DNA of 64,000 bases from Kribbella italica. GTDB taxonomy: Bacteria > Actinomycetota > Actinomycetes > Propionibacteriales > Kribbellaceae. Below are positions 52,014-60,812 of the stretch, piece by piece (the first letter of the stretch is position 1; every line of letters begins with the position of its first letter). The notes under the pieces were generated by a model that was given only the letters and a program-made list of their open reading frames with translations, ran no database searches and was not told the DNA's origin. Position numbers and translations under genes: made by a program. The stretch is taken from contig NZ_JACHMY010000001.1 of the NCBI RefSeq assembly GCF_014205135.1, forward strand, positions 2,604,001-2,668,000. Reading direction: 5' to 3'.

Positions 52014-52967
52014 TCACATCGCAGACCGTGGTTCGGTCCGGGTCCGAGCGCCGGCGTACAGCTCGCGGACAGCTTCAGGAGTGTTGGCGTTGGTCAGGAA
52101 GTTCGTCCAGGTCATGAACCAGACCCACTGCGGCTGCGCTTCGAGGAGCTCGGGAGTCGGCATCACACCGACCTCGCCCAGCGCGACCGGCCGTCCGTCG
52201 GCGACGGTGAGCAGCTCCTCGTAGTGGTCCTGGCCGTAGCCGTTGTTGTAGACATCGGTGGCCAGGACGTCGACCACGTCGTGGCCGGGATAGAAGTCGG
52301 CGTACGGCTGCACGTTGTCGCTGTTCGGTGGACTGGCGTTCCAGACCCAGACCAGGTTGGTCAGCTGGTGGACCTGGGTGAACCTCTCGAACATCATCCG
52401 GTACAGCCGTGCGTGCCCACCCGGACCCGGTCGGCCGCACCACCAGAACCAGTCGCCGTTGAGCTCGTGGTACGGCCGCCAGAGCACCGGGACACCGGCA
52501 TCACGGAGCTCCGCCAGCAGAGCGGCGATGACGTCGACCTGCCGGATCCATCGACCGTGTACCTCGGAGGACTCGACGAACAACGCGTCCCAGTCCGTTT
52601 GCTCCAGAGCACCGCGGCAGATGTCGCCCTTGAAGGTGACCGGCTCCTCGGAGGTCGGCCGGACCGCGTGCCACATCAGCGTGATCACTCGGCCCGCAGC
52701 ATGCTGCCGGATCGCCTCCCGGACGATCTGCGGGCGGAACTCGATCCCGTCCATGTCGCCGTCTTCGGAGAACCCGAAGTCCTGGCCCCAGACCGCGGCG
52801 GTCCGTCCCGTGATCTCGGTGACCTGCTCGCTGTACGCCGACAGCTCCCGTGGCGTGTTGTGCTGACCGGTCAAGGTCCTCCGCCCGGAGATCTCGTACA
52901 GGTACGTCAGCAACTCCTGGGCCGCCGGACTCGCTCCAGGCGTGACCGGTGTGCGTGGGGTCGTCAT
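52014..52967 (-). CDS. GH26 endo-beta-1,4-mannanase, intracellular
   Basis: 317 residues, ATG 52967. GH26 TIM barrel: LYEISGRRTLTGQHNTP opening, GQDFGFS, LMWHAVRPTSEEP, acid/base E168 in WRPYHELNGDWFWWCG, WVWNASPP, and nucleophile E265 in VALGEVGVMP. No signal peptide, so it should work in the cytoplasm on imported mannooligosaccharides. It starts 3 bp after the GH28-like gene, with the ribosome site inside that gene's end. Last gene of the mannan operon. Confidence 0.93.
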   Translation of the reverse strand: MTTPRTPVTPGASPAAQELLTYLYEISGRRTLTGQHNTPRELSAYSEQVTEITGRTAAVWGQDFGFSEDGDMDGIEFRPQIVREAIRQHAAGRVITLMWHAVRPTSEEPVTFKGDICRGALEQTDWDALFVESSEVHGRWIRQVDVIAALLAELRDAGVPVLWRPYHELNGDWFWWCGRPGPGGHARLYRMMFERFTQVHQLTNLVWVWNASPPNSDNVQPYADFYPGHDVVDVLATDVYNNGYGQDHYEELLTVADGRPVALGEVGVMPTPELLEAQPQWVWFMTWTNFLTNANTPEAVRELYAGARTRTEPRSAM

Positions 52968-52970
52968 GCT

Positions 52971-54320
52971 TCAGCTCCTCACCATTGCCGGGATCTCCCC
53001 AGGACGGGCCGAGTCACCGCGGAACCCCTCGACCACGACGCCGGCGTTCACGGTCTCGACAGCCGGCCCGTGCCACGGCTGTGACTCTCCTGCCCACACC
53101 ACCTCGCAGTTGCGAAGGGTCACGTCGTCGGCGTTCTTCACGTAGAAGCCGGCCGTCGGGTGGTCGACGATCTCGCCGGCGCCGGAGTACGGCCGGCGGT
53201 CGTAGCGTCCCCCCGCCAGCTCACCGCGGTGCTCCAGCTCGATCCGGACGTTGTCCAGCAGAATTCCCTCGATCAGTCCGCGCTCGAACCCTTCGACGTA
53301 CGCGCCGTTCTCGCTGCGGGCGAGGATGTTGACGAAACGCACGTTGCGCACCGTCCCGACCTCGTCGTGCCACGGCATCGCGGACACGTAGATCGGTTCA
53401 CCCCGGCCCCACCAGGCGTCGTCGTCGATCCGGGTCTCGACCACGATGCCGGTGAACAGGATGTTCTCGAACTGCGTCTTCTGGCCCAGATTGACCGACA
53501 GTCCGCGATGGCTGTCGCGGATCACACAGTTGCTGACGACAACGTTGCGGATCGGCTGCACGACGTCGACCCCAATGACCAGCGCGCTGGACCGGGACTC
53601 CAGCACACAGTTGGTCACCGTGATGTCCTCGCAGGGCCCGGCGTCGGGAAACTCCTCACAGGTCTTCAGCGAGATCGCGTCGTCCGGACACCGGATGTCG
53701 CAGTCACTGACCCGGACCCGCCGGCAGTGGTCGAGGTCGATGCCGTCGGCGTTCGGCAGCAGCATGTCGTTGCGGATCCGGATCCCGCGGATCAGCACGC
53801 TCTCGCAGCCGGTGAGCCGTACGGTCCACAACGCGGCGTCGCGGAACAGCGTGTCGGTGATGGTCACGTCCGTACAGCCGATCAGGAAGACCGTGAACGG
53901 CCGGGCGTTGGGCATCCGGTAGATCGGGCCGAGGTTCTCCAGCACGTAGTGGCGACCGCCGCCGTCGATCGTGCCGGCACCGGTGATGGCGACGTTCTCG
54001 GCTCCGTGCGCGGTGATGAACTGGCCGCTTTCCACAGTCTCTGGAGTGATGACGCCGCCGGACAGCGCGCTGACGGTCGATCGTTCGGTGATGTCGGTCC
54101 AGTCGCCGCTGCACTGCAGCGTGGCGCCGCGTTCGACGTGCAGCTCGACGTTGGATCTGAGCACGATCGAACCGGCCAGATACACCGCACCAGCGGGTAC
54201 GACGACCGTACCGCCCCCGCGCGTCGTGCACTCGTCGATGGCGGCCTGGATGGCTTTCGCGTCGTTGCTGACGCCGTCACCGACCGCGCCGTGGTCGCGG
54301 ATGTCGAAAAAGGTGGGCAC
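52971..54320 (-). CDS. GH28-like right-handed beta-helix protein
   Basis: 449 residues from GTG 54320 (CCGGAGGA upstream). Opening FFDIRDHGAVGDGVSNDAKAIQAAIDECTTRGGGTVVVPAGAVYLAGSI is the polygalacturonase/pectate-lyase-superfamily signature. Three catalytic-type Asp remain: N191-A-D193 of NADGID, and D214/D215 in CPDDAISLK. The usual GHG His-containing loop reads RSSA (about 244-247), and no RIK motif follows, so it departs from classical GH28 enzymes. No signal peptide. In a mannan operon, its substrate may be a side chain sugar or a non-pectic polymer. Confidence 0.85.
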   Translation of the reverse strand: MPTFFDIRDHGAVGDGVSNDAKAIQAAIDECTTRGGGTVVVPAGAVYLAGSIVLRSNVELHVERGATLQCSGDWTDITERSTVSALSGGVITPETVESGQFITAHGAENVAITGAGTIDGGGRHYVLENLGPIYRMPNARPFTVFLIGCTDVTITDTLFRDAALWTVRLTGCESVLIRGIRIRNDMLLPNADGIDLDHCRRVRVSDCDIRCPDDAISLKTCEEFPDAGPCEDITVTNCVLESRSSALVIGVDVVQPIRNVVVSNCVIRDSHRGLSVNLGQKTQFENILFTGIVVETRIDDDAWWGRGEPIYVSAMPWHDEVGTVRNVRFVNILARSENGAYVEGFERGLIEGILLDNVRIELEHRGELAGGRYDRRPYSGAGEIVDHPTAGFYVKNADDVTLRNCEVVWAGESQPWHGPAVETVNAGVVVEGFRGDSARPGEIPAMVRS

Positions 54321-54355
54321 GAGTCCTCCGGGAATCCGTGGCGTGAGTGACAGCC

Positions 54356-56860
54356 TCAGCGGTTCAGCTGGGCCTGGATCAAGTGGTTCGCGGTGAGCAG
54401 GGCGAACGGGTCCCATCGGTCGCGCGGCGGCAGCCGCACCGCGTCCGGCAGGGTGAGGACGAAGGAGTGCCGCTCGCCCGGCAGCAGAGTGATCAAGTTG
54501 TCGTCGACGCGAGCGCCGGGATGCAGGCGGTCCGCGTTGACGACCAGGTCTTTCACGAAGGTGCCGGCCGTCACCTCGAGCACGACGCCGGCCGGCGTCG
54601 GACGGACCGCGACCTCGAGTACCGGCTCGCGCAGGTCGAGTCCTGGGTCCTCGCCGAAGTACCACAGGGCCCGGCGGACGCCGTCGGCCGAAGCCAGCAA
54701 CAGTGCCGACTCCGGGCGCTCGACTTTGGTCAGAAGGTTGTCCAGGAGAACCGTCCTGCTGCCGAACGCCGGCACCACCACGTCGACGTACTGGTCCTCC
54801 TGCGTGGTTCCGTCGAATCCTGCCCGCCACAACCGCAGCCGAGCCGCCCACTCCTCGGCGGTGTCGTTGGACACGATCAGGCTCAGCCCGTCCGGTCGCG
54901 GCTGGAAGGACAGCAGGCGCTCGGCGTTCAGCGCCCGCAGCGCGTACCACAGCGGTTTGCGCCTTCCAGCGCTGTCCACCGCGGACCAGCTCGTCACCGG
55001 CCAGCAGTCGTTGAGCTGCCAGATCACGTATCCGCTGGTTCGCGGAGCATGGGACCGGAAGTGCTCAACGCCGTACGTGATCGCTCGCGCCTGGTTCAAC
55101 TGGGTGGCGAAGTGCCAGTGCTCCATGAGGTCCGGAACGGGTAGATGGTCGCCCAGACCTCGCAGCAGCTTGCCGTTGCCGTCGTCGGCCTTCTGATGCG
55201 AGACCACGCCCGGAGAATCCGGTCGCAGGGGCTGATCATGCACGGCCTCGGTCAGCGTCGCCCAGTTGGGCGGCCCCTGGAAGCCGAACTCCGCGACGAA
55301 CCGCGGGGTGTCGTCGCGGTAGGCGCGGTAGTCCTGGCGATTCCACACCTCCCAGCTGTGCACCGGACCGTGATCCGGATTGCGTGGATCGTCCGGTCTG
55401 CCCGGACTCCACGGGCTGGAGGGCAGGTAGGCCCGGCCGGGGTCGAGCTCGGCGAGAAGGCCTGGCAGCAGCTTCTCGTAGTACCCGAGCCCCCAGTCCG
55501 TGTCCGGACCGAGTCGCTCACGCCAGCCCCAGTGGTAGAAGCCTTCGATGTTCTCGTTGCTGCCGTTCCACACCACGAGCGACGGATTCGGAGCCAGCCG
55601 TACGACGTTCTCGCGGGCCTCCGCCTCGACCTCCGACCACAGCTCCGGCGCCTCGGCGTACGCCGCGCACGCGAACGGGAAGTCCTGCCAGACCAGCAGT
55701 CCTTCCCGGTTGCACAGGTCGTAGAAGTCGTCGTCCTCGTAGATCCCGCCGCCCCAGACCCGGAGCAGGTTGAACCCGGCGTCGATCGCGTCCTGGATCC
55801 TCGCCTGGTACTGCGGCCGGCCGAACCGGGGCAGGAAACAGTCGCCCGGGATCCAGTTCGCACCCTTGACGAAGATCCGGCGCCCGTTGACCACGAACTC
55901 CCAGCAGGTCCCGAACTCGTCCGGCTCGACGCGGACCTCGACGGTCCGGAAGCCGATCGAACGGGACCAGGAATCGAGTCGCTCGCCGTCCCGCAGCAGA
56001 TCGACCTCCAGCTGGTACAACGGCTGCGCGCCGTGGCCTCGCGGCCACCACAACTCCACGTCCGGCACGTCGAGCCGTACTTCGGCGTCGGTCGTGGTGA
56101 CGGTCAAGCTTGTCTCGGCGTGAGCACTGCCGAGCGAGGTCTGTCCGGTGCCGGGATCCTGCCCGACGACCCTGACCCTCAACTCGACCCGAGCGTGATC
56201 GGTGCGCTCGAGCTCGACCCGGCACCTGACGACGCCGTTGCCCTCGGCATCGACCGTGACCTGCGGCAGGACCTCGGCGATCCGGGCGCCGCTCCAGCGG
56301 TGCAACCACAACGGTCGCCAGATCCCGGCCGTCACCACGACCGGTCCCCAGTCCCAGCCGAAGTTGCAGGCCATCTTGCGGACGGCGTTGTACGGCAGCG
56401 CGTTTCCGACGTACGGGCGAGCGCCGAGCCGGGCCTCGGCTTCCCGTGCGCTGCGCAGTGCCGAGGCGAACTCGATCCCCACCTCGTTGGCACCAGGGTG
56501 CACGAGGCTCCGCAGGTCGATCCGGTACGACCGGTGCTGATTACGAAACGCTCCGGCCCGCCGGCCGTTGACCAGCACGGTGGCGAACGTGTCCAGGCCC
56601 TCGGCCACCAGGTCCAACCGCTCGTCGGGGCCCAGGGCATCGATCTGGACGGTCCGGCGGTAGGCGAAGTCCGACTCGCCGATCCACAGCAGATCGTGCT
56701 CGTTGCGGTCCAGGTAAGGGTCCGGGATCAAGCCGGCCGCCAGGAGGTCCGTGTGAACCGTTCCGGGCACGGTCGCCGGCACCGCGGACGGGAGCCCGGT
56801 CGGCAGCGGGCCGGCGATCGGATGCAGGGTCCATTCGGCGTGCAGTGACAGACGGGTCAA
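54356..56860 (-). CDS. GH2 beta-mannosidase
   Basis: 834 residues, ATG 56860. Mannosidase architecture: N-terminal jelly roll (HAEWTLHPIAG, VPGTVHTDLLAAGLIPDPYLDRNEHDLLWIGESDFAYRRTV), immunoglobulin-like part, TIM barrel (KGANWIPGDCFLPRF, NLLRVWGGGIYEDDDFYDLCNREGLLVWQDFPFACAAY). Acid/base E436 in WNGSNENIEGF and nucleophile E524 in RFVAEFGFQG. No signal peptide, so it removes mannose from the nonreducing ends of imported oligosaccharides. Lies between GH5 and GH28-like genes with 28- and 35-bp gaps. Confidence 0.94.
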   Translation of the reverse strand: MTRLSLHAEWTLHPIAGPLPTGLPSAVPATVPGTVHTDLLAAGLIPDPYLDRNEHDLLWIGESDFAYRRTVQIDALGPDERLDLVAEGLDTFATVLVNGRRAGAFRNQHRSYRIDLRSLVHPGANEVGIEFASALRSAREAEARLGARPYVGNALPYNAVRKMACNFGWDWGPVVVTAGIWRPLWLHRWSGARIAEVLPQVTVDAEGNGVVRCRVELERTDHARVELRVRVVGQDPGTGQTSLGSAHAETSLTVTTTDAEVRLDVPDVELWWPRGHGAQPLYQLEVDLLRDGERLDSWSRSIGFRTVEVRVEPDEFGTCWEFVVNGRRIFVKGANWIPGDCFLPRFGRPQYQARIQDAIDAGFNLLRVWGGGIYEDDDFYDLCNREGLLVWQDFPFACAAYAEAPELWSEVEAEARENVVRLAPNPSLVVWNGSNENIEGFYHWGWRERLGPDTDWGLGYYEKLLPGLLAELDPGRAYLPSSPWSPGRPDDPRNPDHGPVHSWEVWNRQDYRAYRDDTPRFVAEFGFQGPPNWATLTEAVHDQPLRPDSPGVVSHQKADDGNGKLLRGLGDHLPVPDLMEHWHFATQLNQARAITYGVEHFRSHAPRTSGYVIWQLNDCWPVTSWSAVDSAGRRKPLWYALRALNAERLLSFQPRPDGLSLIVSNDTAEEWAARLRLWRAGFDGTTQEDQYVDVVVPAFGSRTVLLDNLLTKVERPESALLLASADGVRRALWYFGEDPGLDLREPVLEVAVRPTPAGVVLEVTAGTFVKDLVVNADRLHPGARVDDNLITLLPGERHSFVLTLPDAVRLPPRDRWDPFALLTANHLIQAQLNR

Positions 56861-56888
56861 GGTGATCCTTCCAGGAGCTGAAGGTGGC

Positions 56889-58181
56889 TCAGGAACGGCT
56901 GACGGAGCGGGCGTGCCGGGAGATCAGCTCGGCAGTGTCGCTGGGATAGAGAACGCGGTAACCGTCGTAGTCGTCGTACGGGATGCCCGCATCGGTCAAC
57001 GCGGTCAGGATCCAGAACTGTGTGCCGGCGCCGCCGGCACCTTCGAAATCGGTGAGCCATTGGTCGTAGCCGCGATTGCGGGTGGCCAGATCGGGAACTC
57101 CCTTGCTCTCCTCGATCTCCAGGCCGAACTCCTCCAGTACTACCGGCTTACGGAGCCGGTCGCGGCCGAGCCGTACGTGATCGGTGATCCATCGGCGGCC
57201 CCAGTCGATCGGATCCACACCGTCGGCGGGGATCCGGCCCCAGCTCTGCGGGTAGAGGTGGACGGTCGCGTAGTCGATCGCCGGCAGCGCCGACAGTTCG
57301 AGCCAGCGGTTCCCCTCGTAGGTGCTGTACGGATAGTCCGGGTCGTTCGGACGCAAGCCCATCCCTTCGTCGCCGACGGCAACCAGTTGCCGGGGCGCGA
57401 GTCGCTTGACCGCGCGACTCACGTCGGACGCCCAGCGCAGCACGCCGTGCCCGGTGGGATCCGACCGGTTCCGTGGCTCGTTCGCGAGCTCCCAGGTCAT
57501 GATCGCCGGCTCGTCGCGATAGCGCCGTCCAGTGTAGGGGTTGCGGCGCTCGATCACGTGGCGCACCCAGCCGAGGAAGCACCGGCGGATGTCGTCATCG
57601 GTGTAGAAGCGGTCGTGGTTGACCGCGGCCCCGTAGCTGTCGTCCGGCAACGCGAGGAACCAGTCGACGTACTGACGCATACCGCCGTAGTCCGGCCAGT
57701 TGTTCACCAGGGGCAGCACGAGCCTCAGACCGAGCTGACCGGCTTTGTAGATCGTGTAGTCCAGTGCGTCGAAGGCGTCGTCGTCGTACTCGTACGGCGC
57801 CGGTTGCAGCGCTCCCTCGCCCTCTCCGTCGAAGAAGGCCCACGCCCGGACCACCTCCAGCGACATCGCCTTGGCGTTGTTGAGCATGCTGTCGATCATG
57901 TAGTGGGACTTGTTGTGCAGGTAGTAGCAGTTCGTACCGGTCCACCGCCAGCGGCGGCGGCTCAGCCAGAACTCACCTCCGCGGACCGTGACGAACTCCT
58001 GTCGCGGCCAAGGGGAGGCCGCGGAGTCGGCGGCAGCCGGCAGAGCGCCTGTCGCCGAGACGGCGGCGACACCCGCGGCCGTGCCGGCGCCGACCAGGAG
58101 TTGTCGCCGGCTGGGCGCGCGTTGCGGTCCCGACCGCCGGCCGCGATCTCCGCTGGCCCTATCTCTCGCATCGTCGGACAT
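56889..58181 (-). CDS. GH5 endo-beta-mannanase, Tat-exported
   Basis: 430 residues. Twin-arginine signal SRRQLLVGAGTAAGVAA (R25 R26) directs folded export. Mannanase GH5_7-like TIM barrel: GTNCYYLHNKSHYMIDSMLNNAK, VVRAWAFFDGEGEGALQP, WELANEPRN with acid/base E235, VHLYPQSWG, and VVLEEFGLEIEESKG with nucleophile E351, then the helix-strand FEGAGGAGTQFWIL. It should cut the mannan backbone outside the cell. It is the only exported enzyme of the operon. Confidence 0.93.
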   Translation of the reverse strand: MSDDARDRASGDRGRRSGPQRAPSRRQLLVGAGTAAGVAAVSATGALPAAADSAASPWPRQEFVTVRGGEFWLSRRRWRWTGTNCYYLHNKSHYMIDSMLNNAKAMSLEVVRAWAFFDGEGEGALQPAPYEYDDDAFDALDYTIYKAGQLGLRLVLPLVNNWPDYGGMRQYVDWFLALPDDSYGAAVNHDRFYTDDDIRRCFLGWVRHVIERRNPYTGRRYRDEPAIMTWELANEPRNRSDPTGHGVLRWASDVSRAVKRLAPRQLVAVGDEGMGLRPNDPDYPYSTYEGNRWLELSALPAIDYATVHLYPQSWGRIPADGVDPIDWGRRWITDHVRLGRDRLRKPVVLEEFGLEIEESKGVPDLATRNRGYDQWLTDFEGAGGAGTQFWILTALTDAGIPYDDYDGYRVLYPSDTAELISRHARSVSRS

Positions 58182-58225
58182 GACTTCTCCTCACAGGTCG
58201 GACAGCGGCGATTCCTTCGACAGCG

Positions 58226-59101
58226 TCAGCCGGCCGTGTCCAGGGCACGATCGGCTGCATCCTTCGGCATGGCCTCCGGACCGGCCGTCGACTCCCGCTC
58301 GACGATGACCGGCTGAGACGCCTGTAACGACAGCGCGCGGTGGTCCTGCGTGAGGGCCAGCAGTGCCTGGCCCAACTGCTCGCCCATCTCCTGGACGTCA
58401 TGGCTGAGCGCGGACACCGTCGGGACCACCAACTGACAGGCCACCGAGTCGTCCCACGCAAGGATCGACAGATCGTCCGGCACGGCGACACCGGCTTGGG
58501 TTGCGGCCTCCAGCCCACCGAGCGCCATCAGATCGTTGTCGTAGACGATCGCGGTGGGCCTCGGCGTGAGCGCGAGCAGTTCCTCGGTCGCGTCGTACCC
58601 GCTCTGGGTCGAGTAGTCGCCTTCGGCAACAGTGATCCGCAGCTCGGTCCGGGCGGCTTCCTCCCGGCCGGCCTCGGTCCGGATCTGCGAGTGCACCAGG
58701 CTCGCCGGTCCGCTGACCCGGGCGACGACGCGGTGACCGCGTCGCGCGAAGAACGCCACCGAGTCACGCATCGCCTGCGCGTTGTCGCTGCGCAGAGCGG
58801 CGTACTCCCCCGTTTGCGTGACGTCCGCGAGCAGGACGAAGGGCAGGCCGAGCTCGGTCAGTTGGTGAATGCGGTCGTCGTCGTCGCGAATGTCCTTGAG
58901 TACGACGGCCTCGACCACTCCGGTCGTGTGCCAATGGTGGTACACCGCCAGTTCCTGCGCGGTGTCCTCGACGGTCTGAACGAGCAGCTCGGTCCCGGCC
59001 GGCACCAGAACGGCTTCCAGCCCGCTGAGGATCTCGTTGAAGAACGCCTCGAAGCGCGGCGCCCCGACCTGCCGGACGAAGACGAAACCCACAGTGCTCA
59101 C
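58226..59101 (-). CDS. LacI-like sugar-binding protein lacking a DNA-binding domain
   Basis: 291 residues. It begins directly with the effector fold: STVGFVFVRQVGAPRFEAFFNEILSGLEAVLVPAGTELLVQTVE, HTTGVVEAVVLKDIRDDDDRIHQL, SVAFFARRGHRVVARVSGPAS, AIVYDNDLMALGGLEAATQAGVAVPDDLSILAWDDSVACQLVVPTVSALSHDV. The normal 50-60 residue HTH and hinge in front are absent, and GTG 59101 overlaps the oppF stop (GTGA), leaving no room for one. It is therefore a free sensor domain, possibly acting on another regulator or the transporter. It sits between oppF and GH5 in the mannan operon. Confidence 0.82.
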   Translation of the reverse strand: MSTVGFVFVRQVGAPRFEAFFNEILSGLEAVLVPAGTELLVQTVEDTAQELAVYHHWHTTGVVEAVVLKDIRDDDDRIHQLTELGLPFVLLADVTQTGEYAALRSDNAQAMRDSVAFFARRGHRVVARVSGPASLVHSQIRTEAGREEAARTELRITVAEGDYSTQSGYDATEELLALTPRPTAIVYDNDLMALGGLEAATQAGVAVPDDLSILAWDDSVACQLVVPTVSALSHDVQEMGEQLGQALLALTQDHRALSLQASQPVIVERESTAGPEAMPKDAADRALDTAG

Positions 59102-59937
59102 TGTCGCTCCTTGCTGTTCGCGTACCGAGTCGCGGCCTCGACGAACCGCGGATGCCGGGCCGGATCCGGGGCGGCGGCGGCCAGCGATCGGGTGAACGCG
59201 GCCTGGGGCCGGAAGATCACGTCGTCCGGGAGCCCCGCCTCCACCACCTCGCCGTCGAACATCACCATGATCTCGTCGGAGAAGTGGCGTGCGGTCGCCA
59301 GGTCGTGCGTGATGTACAGCACCGCGAGCTGCTCCTCCCGCTGCAGCCGGGCGAGGAGCTCGAGGACGCCCAGCCGGACCGAGACGTCCAGCATCGACAC
59401 CGGCTCGTCGGCGATCAGGATGCTCGGCGAGGGTGCGAGCGCGCGGGCGATCGCCACCCGCTGGCGCTGTCCGCCGGACAGTTCGTGCGGTCGCCGTTCG
59501 ACGAAATCCGCGCCTGGTGTCAACTGCACCCGCTCCAGCAGTTCGATCACCTTCGCCCGGGTGTCTTCGGTACCGGAGGCTTTGCCGTGCAGCAGCAGCG
59601 GCCGGCGCAGGTGGTGACCGACGGAGTGGAACGGGTTCAGCGAGGCGAAGGGATCCTGGAACACCATCTGGACGGTACGCCGATAGGCCCGGGCCCCGGC
59701 CCGCCGGCGCGAGATCGGCTCCCCGTCCAGCAGAATCCGTCCCGAGGTCGGCTTCTCCAGCTGGGCCAGCATCCGGGCGACCGTCGATTTGCCGCTGCCG
59801 CTCTGGCCGACCAAGGCCACCGTGCGGCCCGGCAGGAGCTCGAAACTGACGTTCCGCACCGCGTGCACGGTCGTGCGCTGCAGGCCGTGGTGCAACCTGA
59901 AGTCCTTGCCGAGATCGACGGCGGACAGGGTCGTCAT
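59098..59937 (-). CDS. Oligosaccharide/oligopeptide ABC importer ATPase (OppF-like)
   Basis: 279 residues. Walker A GQSGSGKST (44-52), Q-loop MVFQDPFASLNPFHSV, signature LSGGQRQR, Walker B ILIADEPVSMLD, H-loop THD. No zinc or Fe-S Cys tail of the kind seen in peptide OppF. Start ATG 59937 overlaps the OppD stop by 4 bp. In actinobacteria and Thermotogae several Opp-type importers carry beta-linked oligosaccharides; the mannan genes here point the same way. Confidence 0.92.
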   Translation of the reverse strand: MTTLSAVDLGKDFRLHHGLQRTTVHAVRNVSFELLPGRTVALVGQSGSGKSTVARMLAQLEKPTSGRILLDGEPISRRRAGARAYRRTVQMVFQDPFASLNPFHSVGHHLRRPLLLHGKASGTEDTRAKVIELLERVQLTPGADFVERRPHELSGGQRQRVAIARALAPSPSILIADEPVSMLDVSVRLGVLELLARLQREEQLAVLYITHDLATARHFSDEIMVMFDGEVVEAGLPDDVIFRPQAAFTRSLAAAAPDPARHPRFVEAATRYANSKERQ

Positions 59938-60812
59938 GACGGGCTCCTCTCGACAGCCGGCGCCGCCGGCCCTCCGGAACGGTCGAGCGATCCCGCTCCG
60001 CCGGTCAGGCTGGGAAACGACGCGAGCAGTTGCCGGCTGTACGGGTGCCGGGCCGCGAAGTACAGCTCCTCGGGGGTCGCCAGCTCGAGAATCTCACCGG
60101 CCCGCATCACCGCGATCCGGTCACTGATCTCCAGCAGCAACGGGAGGTCGTGGGTGATGAAGACGACCGCGAACCCCAGTTCCTCGCGAAGCCGCGTGAT
60201 CTCGGCGATGATCTCGCGTTGCACGACCACGTCGAGCGCGGTCGTCGGCTCGTCCATGATCACCAGTTGCGGATCGAGCGCCAGCGCCATCGCGATCATC
60301 ACCCGCTGCCGCATCCCGCCGGACAGCTCGTGGGCGTACCCGTCCAGCCGGTCCGCCGGAACCCCGACCAGCCTGAGGAGCTCGGTCGCACGAGCCCGCC
60401 GGCCTTGTTTGTTCAGTCCCGGGCGATGGGTGGTGAAGACGTCGTCGAGCTGCGCCCGGATCGAGATCACCGGGTTGAGCGAGTTCATGGCTCCCTGGAA
60501 CACCATCGCGACCTTGCTCCAGCGGAACGACCGCAGCGGTTTGCCGGCCAGTGACAGCACGTCGATGGGTCCCTCGACCTCGTCGTGGAAGACGACACTG
60601 CCCGCCGTGATGACCGCCGGTGGACGAAGCAGTTGCGTCACGCCGTACGCGAGCGTCGACTTGCCACAGCCACTCTCCCCGGCCAGTCCGAGGATCTCGC
60701 CCCGCCGCAACTCGAGGTCGACCTCCTTGACGGCGTGCACGACCTCACGCCCCTCGTAGTCGACGACCAGTCCCTTGACCTCCAGCAGTACGCCGTCCGA
60801 TGCGGTGGTCAC
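59934..60812 (-). CDS. Oligosaccharide/oligopeptide ABC importer ATPase (OppD-like)
   Basis: 292 residues from GTG 60812, overlapping the OppC stop (GTGA). Walker A GESGCGKST (45-53), MVFQGAMNSLNPVISI, signature LSGGMRQR, Walker B LVIMDEPTTALD, H-loop THD. The longer frame upstream is the OppC gene on another frame. It is the first of two ATPases of the mannan transporter. Confidence 0.92.
   Translation of the reverse strand: MTTASDGVLLEVKGLVVDYEGREVVHAVKEVDLELRRGEILGLAGESGCGKSTLAYGVTQLLRPPAVITAGSVVFHDEVEGPIDVLSLAGKPLRSFRWSKVAMVFQGAMNSLNPVISIRAQLDDVFTTHRPGLNKQGRRARATELLRLVGVPADRLDGYAHELSGGMRQRVMIAMALALDPQLVIMDEPTTALDVVVQREIIAEITRLREELGFAVVFITHDLPLLLEISDRIAVMRAGEILELATPEELYFAARHPYSRQLLASFPSLTGGAGSLDRSGGPAAPAVERSPS

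Noticed and set aside
58226..59101. Idea that the LacI-like gene starts further upstream with an HTH
   Set aside because: Upstream sequence is the oppF coding region in another frame, and the GTGA overlap defines the start.
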